DNA from: Toxonevra muliebris
Taxonomy: Eukaryota > Arthropoda > Insecta > Diptera > Pallopteridae
Assembly (NCBI GenBank): GCA_963691655.1
Contig: OY829326.1
Location: 87,227,235 to 87,291,234 of the forward strand
Length of the DNA: 64,000 nucleotides
Reading direction: 5' to 3'
Shown here: piece by piece, positions 12,282-24,875 of the stretch
Position numbering within the stretch: the first letter of the stretch is position 1
Layout of the letters: each line of letters starts with the position of its first letter
Made by a program: the position numbers and the translations under genes
The notes under the pieces: generated by a model
The model's input: only the letters and a program-made list of their open reading frames with translations
Databases searched by the model: none
Told to the model about the DNA's origin: nothing

Positions 12282-15200
12282 ATGCTATCATCTGGATCTC
12301 CAATAGGCCTTGTTGGAAGCTCTTCATCCTGCAACAGCATGCAACAATCATCGACCGCAGGCAATCCTTTCGGTGCCTATTCAACATCCAGCCCACAAAT
12401 GGGATTGGATGTTGAGTTTGGTGCTGACCCAGCAAGTGGTGCTTTCTTTCAAACGGACGGACGAAAGCATGATGATCTTAAACAAATGTTAGATAGCAAT
12501 AAAGATGGGTTGAAACTGGAGGCGATGAAACGTATTATTGGCATGATTGCGCGTGGCCGTGATGCCAATGATTTATTTCCAGCGGTAGTGAAAAATGTCG
12601 TCTCGAAGAACATTGAAGTAAAGAAGTTGGTGTATGTGTATTTGGTGCGTTATGCGGAAGAGCAGCAAGACTTGGCTTTGCTTTCGATTTCAACATTCCA
12701 ACGTGCCCTGAAAGATCCAAATCAGTTAATACGTGCTTCAGCACTACGTGTTTTATCATCGATACGTGTAAATATGATTGTACCAATTGTAATGTTGGCC
12801 ATACGTGACAGTGCCTCGGATATGAGTCCATATGTTCGTAAGACAGCAGCGCATGCCATTCCTAAACTATATTCTCTTGATCCCGAACAAAAAGATGAGC
12901 TGGTTACTGTTATCGAAAAGCTTTTGTCCGATCGCACAACATTAGTAGTGGGCTCAGCTGTGATGGCTTTTGATGAGGTGAGTTTAAATTGCTAACTCTA
13001 GGACAACTACAATGTGCATAACGATGGTTAAGGTGTTAACCATTTGCACTTTAAGTTGTCATTTGAACTCTGGACGTGTTAGTTGGCTTTGATTTTCAGT
13101 ATCATTAATCGTTTAGTGATAGTGGATTTTGATTCCACTCTTTAGGAGTGGTAGAAACTATAGCGTAGCCAAAATTTAATGACTAAGTCCCCAATATGCT
13201 ATAAACAATTTTTAAGGCTATTTTGTGTTACTAGTCTCCATGCAAAACAACAAAATATTTTCGTACTATGTTTTTGTTTGTTTGAAATACAAAAGTGACA
13301 GTAATCTTTTTTTCCTTAGGTCTGTCCTGAGCGCGTCGATCTTATACACAAAAACTATCGTAAATTATGTAATTTACTTGTGGACGTTGATGAGTGGGGT
13401 CAAGTGATCATTATAAATATGTTGACACGTTATGCGCGAACTCAATTTGTTGATCCAAATGCGGATGAGCCTGCAGAAGATGCAGACGTGTCTGGAAAAA
13501 ATGCCGGTGATGAAAACTTTTATGATGAATCATCTTCAGCCGATTCCGATGCAGAACAGAAAAATAATAAGATGTCACCAGATACGAATGCAAAACGTAA
13601 TTACTCATTTTCTTATCATGTAGATTTGGATCATCGTTTGCTGCTTCGTCAAACAAAACCACTTCTCCAATCACGTAATGCTTCGGTAGTTATGGCTGTT
13701 GCACAGTTATATCATCATGTTGCACCACGAAGTGAAGTTCAATTAATTGCTAAGGCGCTCATTCGCTTGCTGCGTTCGCACAAGGAAGTTCAAAGTGTAG
13801 TACTCACCTGTATTGCTTCTATGTCTACCAAGCGCAAATCTATTTTCGAGTCACATCTGAAATCGTTCTTTGTGCGCACAAGCGATCCAACGCACATTAA
13901 ACTACTCAAGTTGGATATTCTTACGAATTTGGCATCAGCATCGAGCATTTCGTTGATTTTACGCGAATTTCAAACGTATATCTCCAGTAGCGATCGTTCA
14001 TTTGTTGCTGCTTCTATACAAGCGATTGGACGTTGTGCTGCATCAATTAAAGAAGTTACCGAGACATGCTTGACGGGTCTCGTGCATTTACTCTCAAACC
14101 GTGATGGTAATTTGATACATATTTTTCAATTCTCTTAATGAAATATTTTATTTTATTTTCATATTTTTAGAACACGTTGTTGCCGAGAGCGTTGTTGTGA
14201 TTAAAAAACTATTACAGTCCAAATCTGCAGAACACTATGAGATTATCTCTCAAATGGCAAAGTTAATTGATTTTATCACTGTTCCAGCTGCCAGAGCTTC
14301 GATAATTTGGCTTATTGGCGAATACAATGATAAAGTACCTAATATCGCTCCTGATGTTTTGCGTAAAATGGCAAAAACATTCGTCGATGAGGTGAGCTTT
14401 TACTGAATACTAATATTTAGAGATAAATGTAAAATCGACTAAAAACACTTTTTCTTCTTATTATCAGGAAGATGCTGTCAAATTGCAAGTATTAAATCTG
14501 GGTGTAAAGTTGTATTTGACAAATCCCCAGCAAACATCGTTACTCTGTCAATATGTTTTCACTTTAGCACGTTATGATCCTAATTATGACGTGCGCGACC
14601 GTGCTCGCTTTTTGCGCCAATTTATCTTTCCGGCCAGTGGTAATAGCACAATACTTTCGCAAAATGCACGTAAAGTGTTTCTCTCTTCGAAACCAGCACC
14701 AGCACTCGTCAGCAAATATCGTGAACGTGATCACTTTCAATTAGGGTCACTCTCACATTATATAAATATGCGTGCAACTGGCTATACAGATTTGCCATCA
14801 TTTCCTAATGTTGCACCAGATCCAACAGTACGTAATATTGAAGGTTACATGCAGGATACTGTGAATGCTGGTGTCAGTGGAGCTGGTAGCACTGGTGCAA
14901 GAACTCCACAAAAACATTCCAATTCCAATAAAACTACTGCAGCGAATGCAAATGATAAAAGTTTCTTCTCAGAATCAGAAAAATCTTCTGAATATTCTAA
15001 TGCAAATACGAGTTCCAGTTCGTCCGATTCCTCAAGTGACGATGGAGATTCCTCTTCAGAATCAGAGCAAGTCAATGAAGGTGAAAAGTTGGAACCAAAA
15101 GTGTCTAATGTTAACAATAAGAAAGTAAAAACTATTACGTCGGTACATACAACTGCAGCAAATAATGGTAATGACAATGATTCAGGCACATCGGATAGTG

Positions 15201-16347
15201 AATCTTCATCATACGTTTCATCGAATTCGAGTTCAGGCAGTGCATCTGGCTCAGGCGGCGATAATTCTGATTCTGAATCATATAGTAGAGATGATAAAAA
15301 AAGTGCATCGCAAGGTGTCAAAGAAAAGGCAAAGCAACTCAGTGAAAAAAATTCGGTAGAGAAGATTGGAGGTACTACTACGGCGTCAACGAAAAGTAAC
15401 TTGGATTTACTTTTAGACTTGGATGACATTCCGCCAATTGGTCCAGTGATGACACCATCTCTTGGTGGCTTTTTAACGCCTGGTAATGAATAACTCCTGT
15501 ATTATTATCTATTAGTGCTAATTATGCTGCTTATTTAATTTAAGGTACACCAATGATGGGCTCCTCTGTTAGTCTTGTGCCACAAAATGCGGCAAATCGC
15601 ATAGAGCTTGTCGGCCCCTCATTCGTCGAATTCAAACATAAACAACTATTGAATAAACTTTCTGGACATGGGCTTCAAATCAGTTATCGTTTTACACGAT
15701 CTCCACATCTTTTCTCCTCGGCTATGATTTCGATTGAATTACATTTTGTAAATCAATCCTTGGAAGAAATATGCAACATACATCTGGGTCAAAAAACACT
15801 TCCAACCGGTATGAATCTCAACGAATTTGCAGCTATACAGTGTCTGCAGCCACAACAGACTGCTACTAGCGTTTTGGGCATAGATTTCAATGATTCAACA
15901 CATGCAATTGAATTTGAAATTATAACAAGCGCTGGTGATAAGTCACGTGTTACTCTCAAACCTCCTATTGGGGAGCTAGTGCGTTCAGTGCAAATTTCAG
16001 AGTCGTACTTTAAAGAGGAGCGCACCAAATTGCGCGGCATGAATGAACATCAAAGTCGTTTGGCATTGCGTAAGGATCTAATAGATTTAGCTACACTTAG
16101 ACAAAAAATATATGAATGCTTAAATGTAGCCAATATTCCTCAAACTGCTATTGGAGCACAAAATGATCTGCTATTGTATTTTGTTGGACAGACAATGTCT
16201 TCGAAGAGTTTAATTTTAATTACTTTTGATTGGACAGCTACACAGGGTGAAGAATTGCAGATAACCGTGAATTGTGAGAAGATGGTTATTGGGTCGATGG
16301 TATTAAGTGAGTTACGTAATGCTTTGACTACCGCATTTAAAGTTTAA
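12282..16347 (+). CDS. rb: AP-3 adaptor complex beta subunit (ruby)
   Basis: Five exons (12282-12977, 13320-14106, 14171-14391, 14468-15482, 15545-16347) join with GT-AG introns and consistent phases to 1173 residues. TGA directly precedes the ATG in frame, fixing the start. Residues about 40-590 are the adaptin trunk of HEAT-like helices ([24 protein letters not shown] joined to [16 protein letters not shown] across the first intron). About 705-860 form the acidic Ser-rich hinge, followed by LLDLDD near residue 880, matching the clathrin box of vertebrate beta-3A. About 910-1173 form the beta-3-specific C-terminal domain. AP-3 sorts cargo from endosomes to lysosomes and pigment granules; in Drosophila loss of rb changes eye colour. 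AATAAA signals occur just after the stop and at 16736. The sequence shows no damage. Confidence 0.97.
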
Positions 16348-17967
16348 ATAAAATGTAAACACTTCAAATCGAAAATGGGCTTAAATTATATATCAACATT
16401 ACAGCGTATTACAAATTTAAATTTTAGAGGGATATTTATCAATTTAGGAAAACTAAGATTCATTATTAATTTTGTACTGAGTATTTATTTACTTAAATCT
16501 AGAACTGTTTTCAGATCAGACTTATGCCCATTTTCGTATACACATAAAAAACTGCAACGAAATTACTGAGCAAATTAATGGAGAGGAATAATTAAACACA
16601 ACATTTAGACTGTATTTTCGTAACTCAAATTTATGATATGCTATAACATTTTCGCAGTCTTTCTACTACACCATAATCTAAAAAATATCTTGAGCTTAAT
16701 TCGTTATGTTCTCTGTGTATTTAAAACACACTTTCAATAAATAATAAGCTTAAATGTGTTCTATAGAATATTTTCTAATTCTTATTATGCTTGTGTCCAT
16801 ACTTTCGGTATTGTTGTTGTACATCGTATGTAATCATCAATGTTGTAAATCTGTTGCCTTTATGGTGTTTTTTTTTTTACAAAAACAGTATGAGAGGCCT
16901 TCTTGCTCTAATAATAATAAAATTATAATACTTACCCAAAATGAATTTTTCTAAATATTTTAATAAATGCTTTTATACTATCATAAAGAAACTATTATAA
17001 TATAGTTTGCTATAAACATTTTGATATAAAAATAAAAACACTTATGTATATTTCCTAGAAATTCAATGTCTATGCTTTTTAAAACATCTATTTAATCTAC
17101 ACTTTAATGTTTCATATTTGTACTTGTAATTTGAGGAATTTTCATGTAGGTAAAATTGTGTGTATATGAAATTCTTTCTACACTGTATTTCAGTTTGTTA
17201 TAAAGAATATAATTATAAATTAATAATTTGCTATTATATTTTAAATTGAAGCGAGATTTGAAACTTAAATATTACTTATAACTACAGATAATAACGTCTA
17301 ATGCTGAAAAATACTACTTTTCAAATTCAAAATTGCAGTTAATTCAAAAAAACGAAACAAAACAAAATTACACCAAATATTTAAATAATATATTTTGCTT
17401 TTGATTAAAAATGTTATCAACAAAAAACTGAATTTCTAAATTACTTATTCATATTTTAAAATATATAAATGAAATAAACGAATTTTTTATTATTTGTTTT
17501 GCGATATTTTCAGCAAGGCGTTTGCATTAACCCTCTCCGTCGCGAAAATTTATTAGGTTGAGCTAAAAATCCAATAATACTATGCAACAAAGCGAGAAAA
17601 ATTTATGTGAAGCAGTTTCCGTTATTAATTTCTTACGTAAATTGGTTTGCAGAACCAGAAAATCACATTTAAACATTTTTTTATGGAAACATTTTTGGTT
17701 TATAGGCCTTTGAATTTTTTTTAACCTTTTGAGAAGTAACCCCACGTTTTTAAATATATCTCGAGTTTAAATCATCAGATCATGTTAAATGAGACATCAA
17801 ATTAACAGAAATTAAATTGTCAACAAATTTTTTCACATTGTTTTCCAATTGGCTTGGTAATTCGGGGTGCGTCAGTGAAAATATGTGCTTTTTGGCCAAA
17901 ATTAAAGCCGAAAATTCACTAAATCACCTGGGGAACATAGAAATCATAAAAATGTGCCCGGTTTTTT
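16348..17967. other. rb 3' UTR and AT-rich intergenic sequence
   Basis: Contains the rb 3' UTR, with an AATAAA at 16736-16741 as the most likely distal poly(A) signal. The remainder is very AT-rich and shows no coding potential or clear repeat. Confidence 0.5.
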
Positions 17968-18800
17968 AATTTGTGCAAAATGTTTAAATTTTTATGAAAG
18001 AAACAAGGTTGCTTTCTTGCTGTTCGGTATGCCAATGGGCAACGCCCTTTCTCCAACAATCGCAATCATAATCATGGACGATTTATTTTGTGGATTTAAA
18101 ACAGAATAACATCAATATTAAGTTTATGGTGAAATCTGTTGAAGATAGCCATAATAAAACGAAAAGACGCGGAAATAAAGTTGGACACACTGAATAGTTA
18201 TCACGCCAAGCTGGATGGAAGAGAAACGAAACAACAGTATCCCTTTAGACGCAAAAATTCACAAAATAGACAACAAATTGATATTAGATTGGTACTCGAA
18301 ATCAACAACATCTGGACGAATGATAAATTATTTCTCTGCTCAACCATAAGCGATGAAGATTTTTATAACGTAAACATTGAAAAAATACATACCATCTTAA
18401 GAATGAACAATTACCCACAAAAATTAATACATAATCTACAACAACAAAAATTACGAGAAATCAACCAAACAACAACACTTGACGGACAACGACCGGGCAA
18501 CAATCAACAACAATCTTCAGTGTTATATATATTCCTAAATTAACAAATCACCTCAACAACGTTAAAGTAACCACTGAAAATATATCACTAGCGTATAAAT
18601 CCAACGTCACTCTTTGCAAACTATTCTCACAAACAAAAACTCCGGTAGAGAAATAACAACAAAGCAACATCGTGTACGAAATTGGTTGCAAAGGAAACTC
18701 AAGAGAAACTTGCAGTAAAACTTACATCGGAACAACTAAACGAAGTTTAGGAGCAAGACTAGCTGAACATGAAGAAGATATAAGAGAGAGCGACAACAGC
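17968..18800 (+). mobile_element. Penelope-like retroelement fragment (RT end plus GIY-YIG)
   Basis: At 18010-18090 one frame reads LLFGMPMGNALSPTIAI followed by IIMDDLF, the reverse-transcriptase block of Penelope-like elements. A second frame (18139-18543) gives a linker region, and at 18660-18790 a third reads NIVYEIGCKGN then TYIGTTKRSLGARLAEHE, which is the GIY-YIG endonuclease domain that marks this class. Frameshifts and stops separate the blocks and the N-terminal RT part is absent, so this is a 5'-truncated dead copy. Confidence 0.85.
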
Positions 18801-19163
18801 ATTGGCAGAACTAGAGATGAAAATGACAAAAGTGACCGAAAATGACTGACCGTAGTTTTCAGTCTTTTTGGTAAAAAACGGTCATTAATGAGTAATTTTT
18901 GGTCATTTTCAATATAATGAAAAAATATTTTATAAAATTAATATTTTTTATTAACCAAAGAAAAAATATTTTAATATTGTCAAGTCTGCTGTATGTCCAT
19001 ATGTTGTTGTATGTTCTGCCTAAAGATGTAAAAAGACCGAAAATTACCGGTCACGATGGTATTTTACCGAAAATGACCGGTAATTTTCAGTCTTTTTCGG
19101 TCAAATTCATAATTAATAGCAATGAAACCAAATTGTTCTTCTACTAAAGACAATGTCTTTAAT
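18801..19163. repeat. GACCGAAAATGACCG-rich subterminal repeats of a hAT element
   Basis: The motif GACCGAAAATGACCGG and its complement recur many times at 18820-18910 and 19025-19110. The block starts near TAGAGATGAAAATGAC, which is like a hAT terminus, and adjoins the hAT transposase pseudogene that ends at 19164. I take it as the 3' subterminal region of that element; it appears to interrupt the Penelope fragment. Confidence 0.5.
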
Positions 19164-20660
19164 TTAAAAGATTGTGAAAAAACCTGGATCAACTATATCC
19201 AAAATTTTATACATTTTATCAGAAAAGTCGAATCGCTTTTTTATTTGATCAATAGCTTCTATGTAAAAAGTTCTGCAATTAGTTACTATAATGGACTTAG
19301 TACTTTGTGGAAATTCTTGTAAGCTGGCTTGTGCCAAAACACTTAAGTATACTTCATTTATATTTATAAAATTTGATGGATCCTTATAATCAATTATCCA
19401 TAAATCTTGTGACTTCAAGACCTTAATGTCAATAAAATTTGATAAAAAAGTTTTTAAAATTCGATTAGTTTCACATTTTAGCTTATAGAGCATTGATCGT
19501 TCTGTTTGAAAAAGAGTGTTAAAGTCAGTCATGCTTACATTATATGACATAAATTCCATGTAAACTTTAGTTGAAGGATCATCCATATTTCTTAGCATTA
19601 GTTTCGTGGTTTTTGAGGGATCTTCGAAAACATCTAAACGATAGTACGCTCTTAAAGCTTCGTATTGCTCTAATACTCTGTCGACACATGCTTTTATTGA
19701 AAGCCATCGTGTAACAATAGGTGAAAAAATTTTGTGAAAATATTCCTGAAAGTCTTTAAATTTATCTTGCCGTACATAACTTCGATTGAAATGTGAGCCC
19801 AAATTTCGCAGAAGATCTTCAATTTCGACCGGCAACTTAAAACAGGCTTTTGACACTACTAGATGTATCATATGACATGAACATTTTACTGTTACCACAA
19901 ATGGCTTTTCATTTTGAAATAAAGCAGCCACAGAATTGAAATCACCGAACATTAAATTAGGCGCATCTGCAGAAAACCCAATTAAATTGTCAAATGGGAT
20001 CCCCTTTTCTTTAATACAATTTTTTAATAAAGCGTATAAATGCACTGCGGTGCCCGATGCGCATTCTTTCATATCAAAAAATTTAGTGTTTACTTCGCCT
20101 GATAAATTGTCGTAAAATATGACAGTAAATGCGCATTGTTTAATATCACTAAAATCTGTAGTCTTATCTATTATTATTGAAAAGTATGTGTTCTTAAGCT
20201 TAGAAAATAATGAATTCGCGAAACTAGTACCAAGAACATTTTTCATTATTGCTGTAGCTTTGCTACGATGCAGTGCAATTTTTTTTTATAATTTCTGAAT
20301 CACGAAAAGCTGCCTTAAGGACTGGAACCAAACTGCCAATAAACCGAAATGACAAGTCATTTGTGGCGAGTAATCCAACTAATTTGAGTTCGGCTCTTTT
20401 TACGTCATTGTTAATAAACTTTTTCAATGTGGCATCAATTTGCTACGTCAGGGCAGGGACTCTGCTATTTTTTATATGCCTTGCAGATTTCCCATGTCGG
20501 ATCTGATCAATCTTGTGTCGTATATTTGCACACTTTACAAAATGCGACAACACTATTATGTGCATCTTTGGCTAACCATCCTTTAAATTCTGGGTCTTCT
20601 AGCCACGCCGTTTTGAATTTATATGCTGCTTTTTTAGCTTTTCAGCACTGCTTTTTTCCA
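19164..20660 (-). pseudogene. hAT superfamily transposase pseudogene
   Basis: The largest open piece (20246-19164, 360 residues) contains FSIIIDKTTDFSDIKQCAF (the hAT catalytic block with its Asp), IGFSADAPNLMFGDFNSV, and the CSCHMIHLVVSKA segment of the RNase-H-like fold. Upstream, in broken frames, come KTAWLEDPEFKGWLAKDAHN and FCKVCKYT, resembling the N-terminal zinc-binding region, then DATLKKFINNDVKRAELKLVG. At least two frameshifts (one in an A/T run near 20280) and stops inactivate the front. The C-terminal dimerisation motif was not found. The open 360-codon piece suggests fairly recent loss of function. Confidence 0.82.
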
Positions 20661-21113
20661 ACAATAATTCATTTCATCTTATTTAATTTCAATTCAAATT
20701 AAACAATGCTTATACCTTTGTCACTGATGCAGATTGAAGATATTTCTCCATCTTTTCTTCTGTTCATTCAATTTTTTACGTGAATATTTGCTTATAAGCT
20801 ATAAAAACTATTAAATAATTGTTGACTACGACAACGCATCTGCACAAAACATTTAAATTTTAAAATTAACATGATAGTGATGGGAAAGCCAACAATTTTA
20901 TCGATTACACTTAAAAATGTAATTGAGAAATGCAGCGTTGCATCAATCTGTTTTGCAGCGGTCAAATGTTTGAAGTATGTGAATGTGAAATGTTGAAACT
21001 TGATAATTTATTTCTGGAACTTTTTATGCCAGTTATAAATTCCTCAAAGATTCCCCAAAGACACTCGTAATTCCTCGCATTTTGAGGAATTCCCCACAGA
21101 TTGGCAACACTGA

Positions 21114-21242
21114 CTTGTACACATTCTTATAATTCCCATCCACTTCATATCGATAGTGAATATAAGAAATTTATGAGAATTAACCACCAGACCAAGACGG
21201 GAATCGATCCCGCAACCTTCTGGATGAAAGTCTAGTGATATA
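21114..21242 (-). mobile_element. tRNA-derived SINE, partial copy
   Basis: The minus strand carries a box B-like GGATCGATTCCCG and the following GTCTGGTGGTTAATT and TTCTTATATTCACTATCGATATGAAGTG block. It matches the fuller copy at 24603-24875 over more than 110 bp. Box A is lost at its truncated 5' end, and the 3' tail beyond GTACAAG is missing. Confidence 0.75.
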
Positions 21243-21644
21243 GATTTTTTCCGTCAGCAAAAAAATTTGAAGTGAAATGTGTTCATCCTCTCTTTTGCTC
21301 AGTGTTCATTTTTCAAAGCAACAAAAATTTCATTGTTTGACAGCAAAACATTGATCGTGTAACATCGCCCTTAAGGAAAATTGTTTGGCCAATCACAAAT
21401 GATAAATACTGAAAAATGTTAGGGTTCTGCAAGCAAATTTTTTAAATCTGCAAGCAGACTTGATAAAATGCGATTTTTTAGTTTTGTTCAAAATGGAACG
21501 GTAATCGGTAGAGCTGAAATATTTTGCGAATCATCATAAAATAAACCGAGGTTAATTTTTGGAGGTGTACAACAACTTTTTTTTCGTGAAGCATTTAATG
21601 TATTAATTACTTGGGATAATCGATTTTTTTTTTTCTTGCAATTA

Positions 21645-22978
21645 GTGTCCGACCGAAGGTGATTTTTTGGCCGAAGCCGAACTTCGGCCATTCATCTAAC
21701 CTCCTGCCGAAGCCGAAGACCGAAAGATTTTTAAAATATAAAAAATAAAAATCTAAAAGTAAATTTTTTCTACCTATGTATTTGGAAACATATACAGAAA
21801 AATATAAATAGTAGATACTCCAAATAAAAAGTTGACCAGTAACATTAAATAACTGGTCACTGTCGAAGAAGCTGACAAATATTATTTTTTTCAAGAATCA
21901 TTTAAAAATTTGTTTACGTCAAAATATACAGTTACATCGACTATATATCTGTAGAACTACTGTCGTTCAAAAACACCTGTGTCAAAAAAAAAAGTTGGCC
22001 GATGGCTGCCATGATTCTGCTTATCTAAAATCAAAGATTGAATCAGCGTATTAATCGATAGACCTGTACCGGAACCCGAATTAATTCTCTACTTCCCAAA
22101 TTTTTGATTGATAAAAAAAGTTGGGATTGATAAATTCTAATGTAAAAAGAATAAATCTTATCTCAAAACCCTAAAAAATTTAATGAACGTGGTTTTATGA
22201 ATGCCTAAAAGTATTTGTTGTTGAATAAACTTTTTATCAATTTTTTTAAGTAACTAAATATTTTGTATAAAAAATTTAAATTCCTAGCTACTCACAGCTA
22301 GTTTTTTTTATCTGGCAAGTATGACGAGAAGTATGTTATTCATTGAAGATACGAAGAAAATTTAAGCGCAAACAGTTCATTAGTTTAAGAGATATCGTGG
22401 CAGCCATTTCGAAAAATGCTGTTTTGAGAAAAACTAGTTTCAAAGTTCAAATATGCATGACTGCTGTATCAGGGCCTGCAAATAAACATCTATAACTTTC
22501 AATCGACTGTGAATTTCAAAGAATACCTTTACACATATATTCTAGAATGATTTTAGCCAAAACAATTTTAAATTTTTTTGACCTACTTGAAAGCAAAAAA
22601 AAAAGTGAAGCGCCAGTTATGGAAAATGTCGGGTTTTCTAATAATTCCAGCTTCTTTTCAATATGCTTCAAGTCTTCCTTAAAAAATAAAAAAGTTTGGC
22701 TTGCTTCTGCTGCCTCTAATTGTATTAGCTCCAGCAGGTTGTTCGTTAAAAAAAAAAAAATCACTGATAACTGTTTGTACAGTTGTAAATCTGTGGGTTA
22801 CTTCAAAAGTAAAAATGAAACAAGCCAACGGAGAAAATATAGCACAGAAATTGTAATGTAAATACTTTATATAACCACTTCACATTTATTTATTTGTATA
22901 AATTTTTACTGCCAAAATTTTAGGCCGAATAGCCGAAGAACAAAAGCCGAAGTCGAATATTCAGTCGGACAGTACTTT
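21645..22978. mobile_element. DNA element bounded by GTCCGAC/CCGAAG inverted repeats
   Basis: The left end reads GTGTCCGACCGAAGG followed by several GCCGAAG motifs to 21725. The right end, read in complement from 22978, is CTGTCCGACTGAATATTCG with GCCGAAG-type motifs to 22925. The layout of short terminal repeats plus clustered subterminal CCGAAG motifs resembles hAT elements. Inside are only broken ORFs without recognisable motifs, so the superfamily is a guess. Confidence 0.55.
22405..22570 (+). repeat. Interspersed repeat, copy 1 (second copy at 48135)
   Basis: A segment with GCATGACTG, CTATAACTTTCAATCGACTG, TGAATTTCAAAGAATA and TATTCTAGA is shared in the same order with 48135-48310. It lies inside the CCGAAG-bounded element, so it is probably part of that element's body. 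Confidence 0.55.
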
Positions 22979-24602
22979 CAATACATTTTTTTTATATGCA
23001 AACTGCTGCGAAATGAAATAAATGTTCCTTATATTAAAAATTAATTGGATGAGACTTTTTTTACTCTCAGTCAAGGCCGTATTTAGGGGGGAGGTTTTGG
23101 GGGTTCTGACCTTCGGCCCCTCCGTAATGTGGAAACTTTATTCTAATTTTTGAGATTAATTGCCAATGGATGGAAAAAAAGTCAAAATAAAATCTATTTA
23201 ACAATATTTTTTACTTCCATCGTTTTGTTTTAGTTCAGTGTAACCGGCCTGGTTCGAATCAAAATTATTGTATTTTCAGGAAAATTACATTGGACTTGGC
23301 AACGCTTGTCATGTTCAAGTCATGTTGGAGATTTTTAAAAGTTTTAATGATATGTAAGAGATAATATTTCAAATAAAAAGAAACTAAATTTTCTTTCCGA
23401 TAAACCTATGTGGGTTCAGGCGCACGGCAACCACAACGTTTACTTTGCGTGGAGAAGGTCATATCTTTTATTACTAATTTAATTGCAATATTTTACTTAT
23501 TAACAAATAAATATAGGCAAAATGCATATGTGGAAAAAATATAAAATCGACTCAATAACACTATTTTTTTGGCGCTATGTTTAACCATTGAAAAAAAAAG
23601 TATTTTTTCACATCAAAACATAGTGATTTCGATGACTTCAAAAGAGATTTAAAATAATATGTATCGAAATATATTTCCAATTTTAACATATAATAACCCC
23701 ACAAATATGCTTTCACTAATTTAAGAAAGGTTGTCTGCGGAGAGCTGCGATTTTTAAAGTTTTTTATATTTTTCCGTGAATCCAATAATAAAATTTAAAT
23801 CAATAATATGCCAATAACAGTCCACAAGATCTTTATTCATGGCACCGCCTTAGAATCGCGCAACAAAGATATAAGAAAATTTTGATTCAATTTTACAAGA
23901 AAAACTTCCCCTGAAGCATCAAATCGTGATCTGATGGTTTCTCTTCTCATGTTATCAGAGCCAATCACAAAGACAAAAAAATACAAGATTACTTTTTAGA
24001 TGAAATTTGTTTGGAAAGTAGTATCAAATATTGAACATCGAATGAAGTTGATGATAGCGACTAAGCGAACAAATGTCTTGCACTTTCCTAATAGCATTTG
24101 CGGCCGCTGAGCTCGTCCATAGAAAAGTTGTTTAAAAGAAGAAGAAGCATATTTTTTGTGAACACAAGAATCTTCCATCTAAGTTCCATACTCCGAATTT
24201 TTGGTGTTTTTTAAGTGCCATGTGGCAGCTTTATTATATTGAAAGATAGGAAAACTGCTTCATAAATTAACATGTTCTGTTTCATTCTTATGGAGCTTCT
24301 CTTTCTGATATTTTAGCAATTGTCTTAAGTAGGCGCACACACACATTTTTTCTTCTTTGAACAGGGAAGTTCTTATAGATCTACACACCGAATTCCGTTA
24401 TATGCAACAGATATTTAAAAAGTTATTGCAATTTAAGTGTTTGATTTATATGGGAGTTGGGCGTGGTAGTAATCCAATTGGTATCATTTTTGGCATACGA
24501 CTTTGCTTTAATTAGACTATCTCGACTACCAAATATTATTAATATTGAACAACGTTTACTATTTTTGGCCGCGGTTTATATAGGATCGTTACACTGTGGG
24601 CT
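22979..24602. other. Intergenic sequence, no gene recognised
   Basis: AT-rich. A G/C-rich string at 23075-23125 (CCGTATTTAGGGGGGAGG and CGGCCCCTCCGTAATG) looks like a transposon end. Nothing else is identifiable. Confidence 0.4.
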
Positions 24603-24875
24603 GACGACCTCGATAGCCTAGTGGATAGTGCACTAGACTTTCATCTGGGAGGTTCGGGTTCGATTCCCGTCTTCGTCTGGTGGTTAATTTTCATTACTTT
24701 CTTATATTCACTATCAATATGAAGTGTATGAGAATTATAAGATAGTGTACAAGTACACACATTGGTTGGTAATGGCAAAACCAAACAAAACTGTAGGTCC
24801 AACTATGTGGTATCACAATGGGTCGTTCAGGCCTAAGTGTGTCTCTCGACAGCCACTCCAACCTAACCTAACCTA
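24603..24875 (+). mobile_element. tRNA-derived SINE with RNA polymerase III boxes
   Basis: The head has box A TAGCCTAGTGGATAG (24614-24628) and box B GGTTCGATTCC (24657-24667). GACGA at 24603 could pair with TCGTC near 24677 as a tRNA acceptor stem. The anticodon arm is degenerate (CTTTCAT loop; TTC, i.e. Glu, if intact), so it is not a working tRNA. A tRNA-unrelated body follows, then CACAATGGGTCGTTCAGG and a tail of ACCTAACCTAACCTA. Partial copies lie at 21114-21242 and 48328-48385. Confidence 0.85.

Noticed and set aside
14845..15429. 194-codon minus-strand ORF opposite the rb hinge
   Set aside because: It is the antisense shadow of the Ser/Asp-rich hinge of AP-3 beta; its composition is explained by the sense codons.
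24603..24677. Functional tRNA gene (Glu?)
   Set aside because: Box A and B are good, but the anticodon stem does not pair properly and a SINE body plus a second copy elsewhere follow the head.
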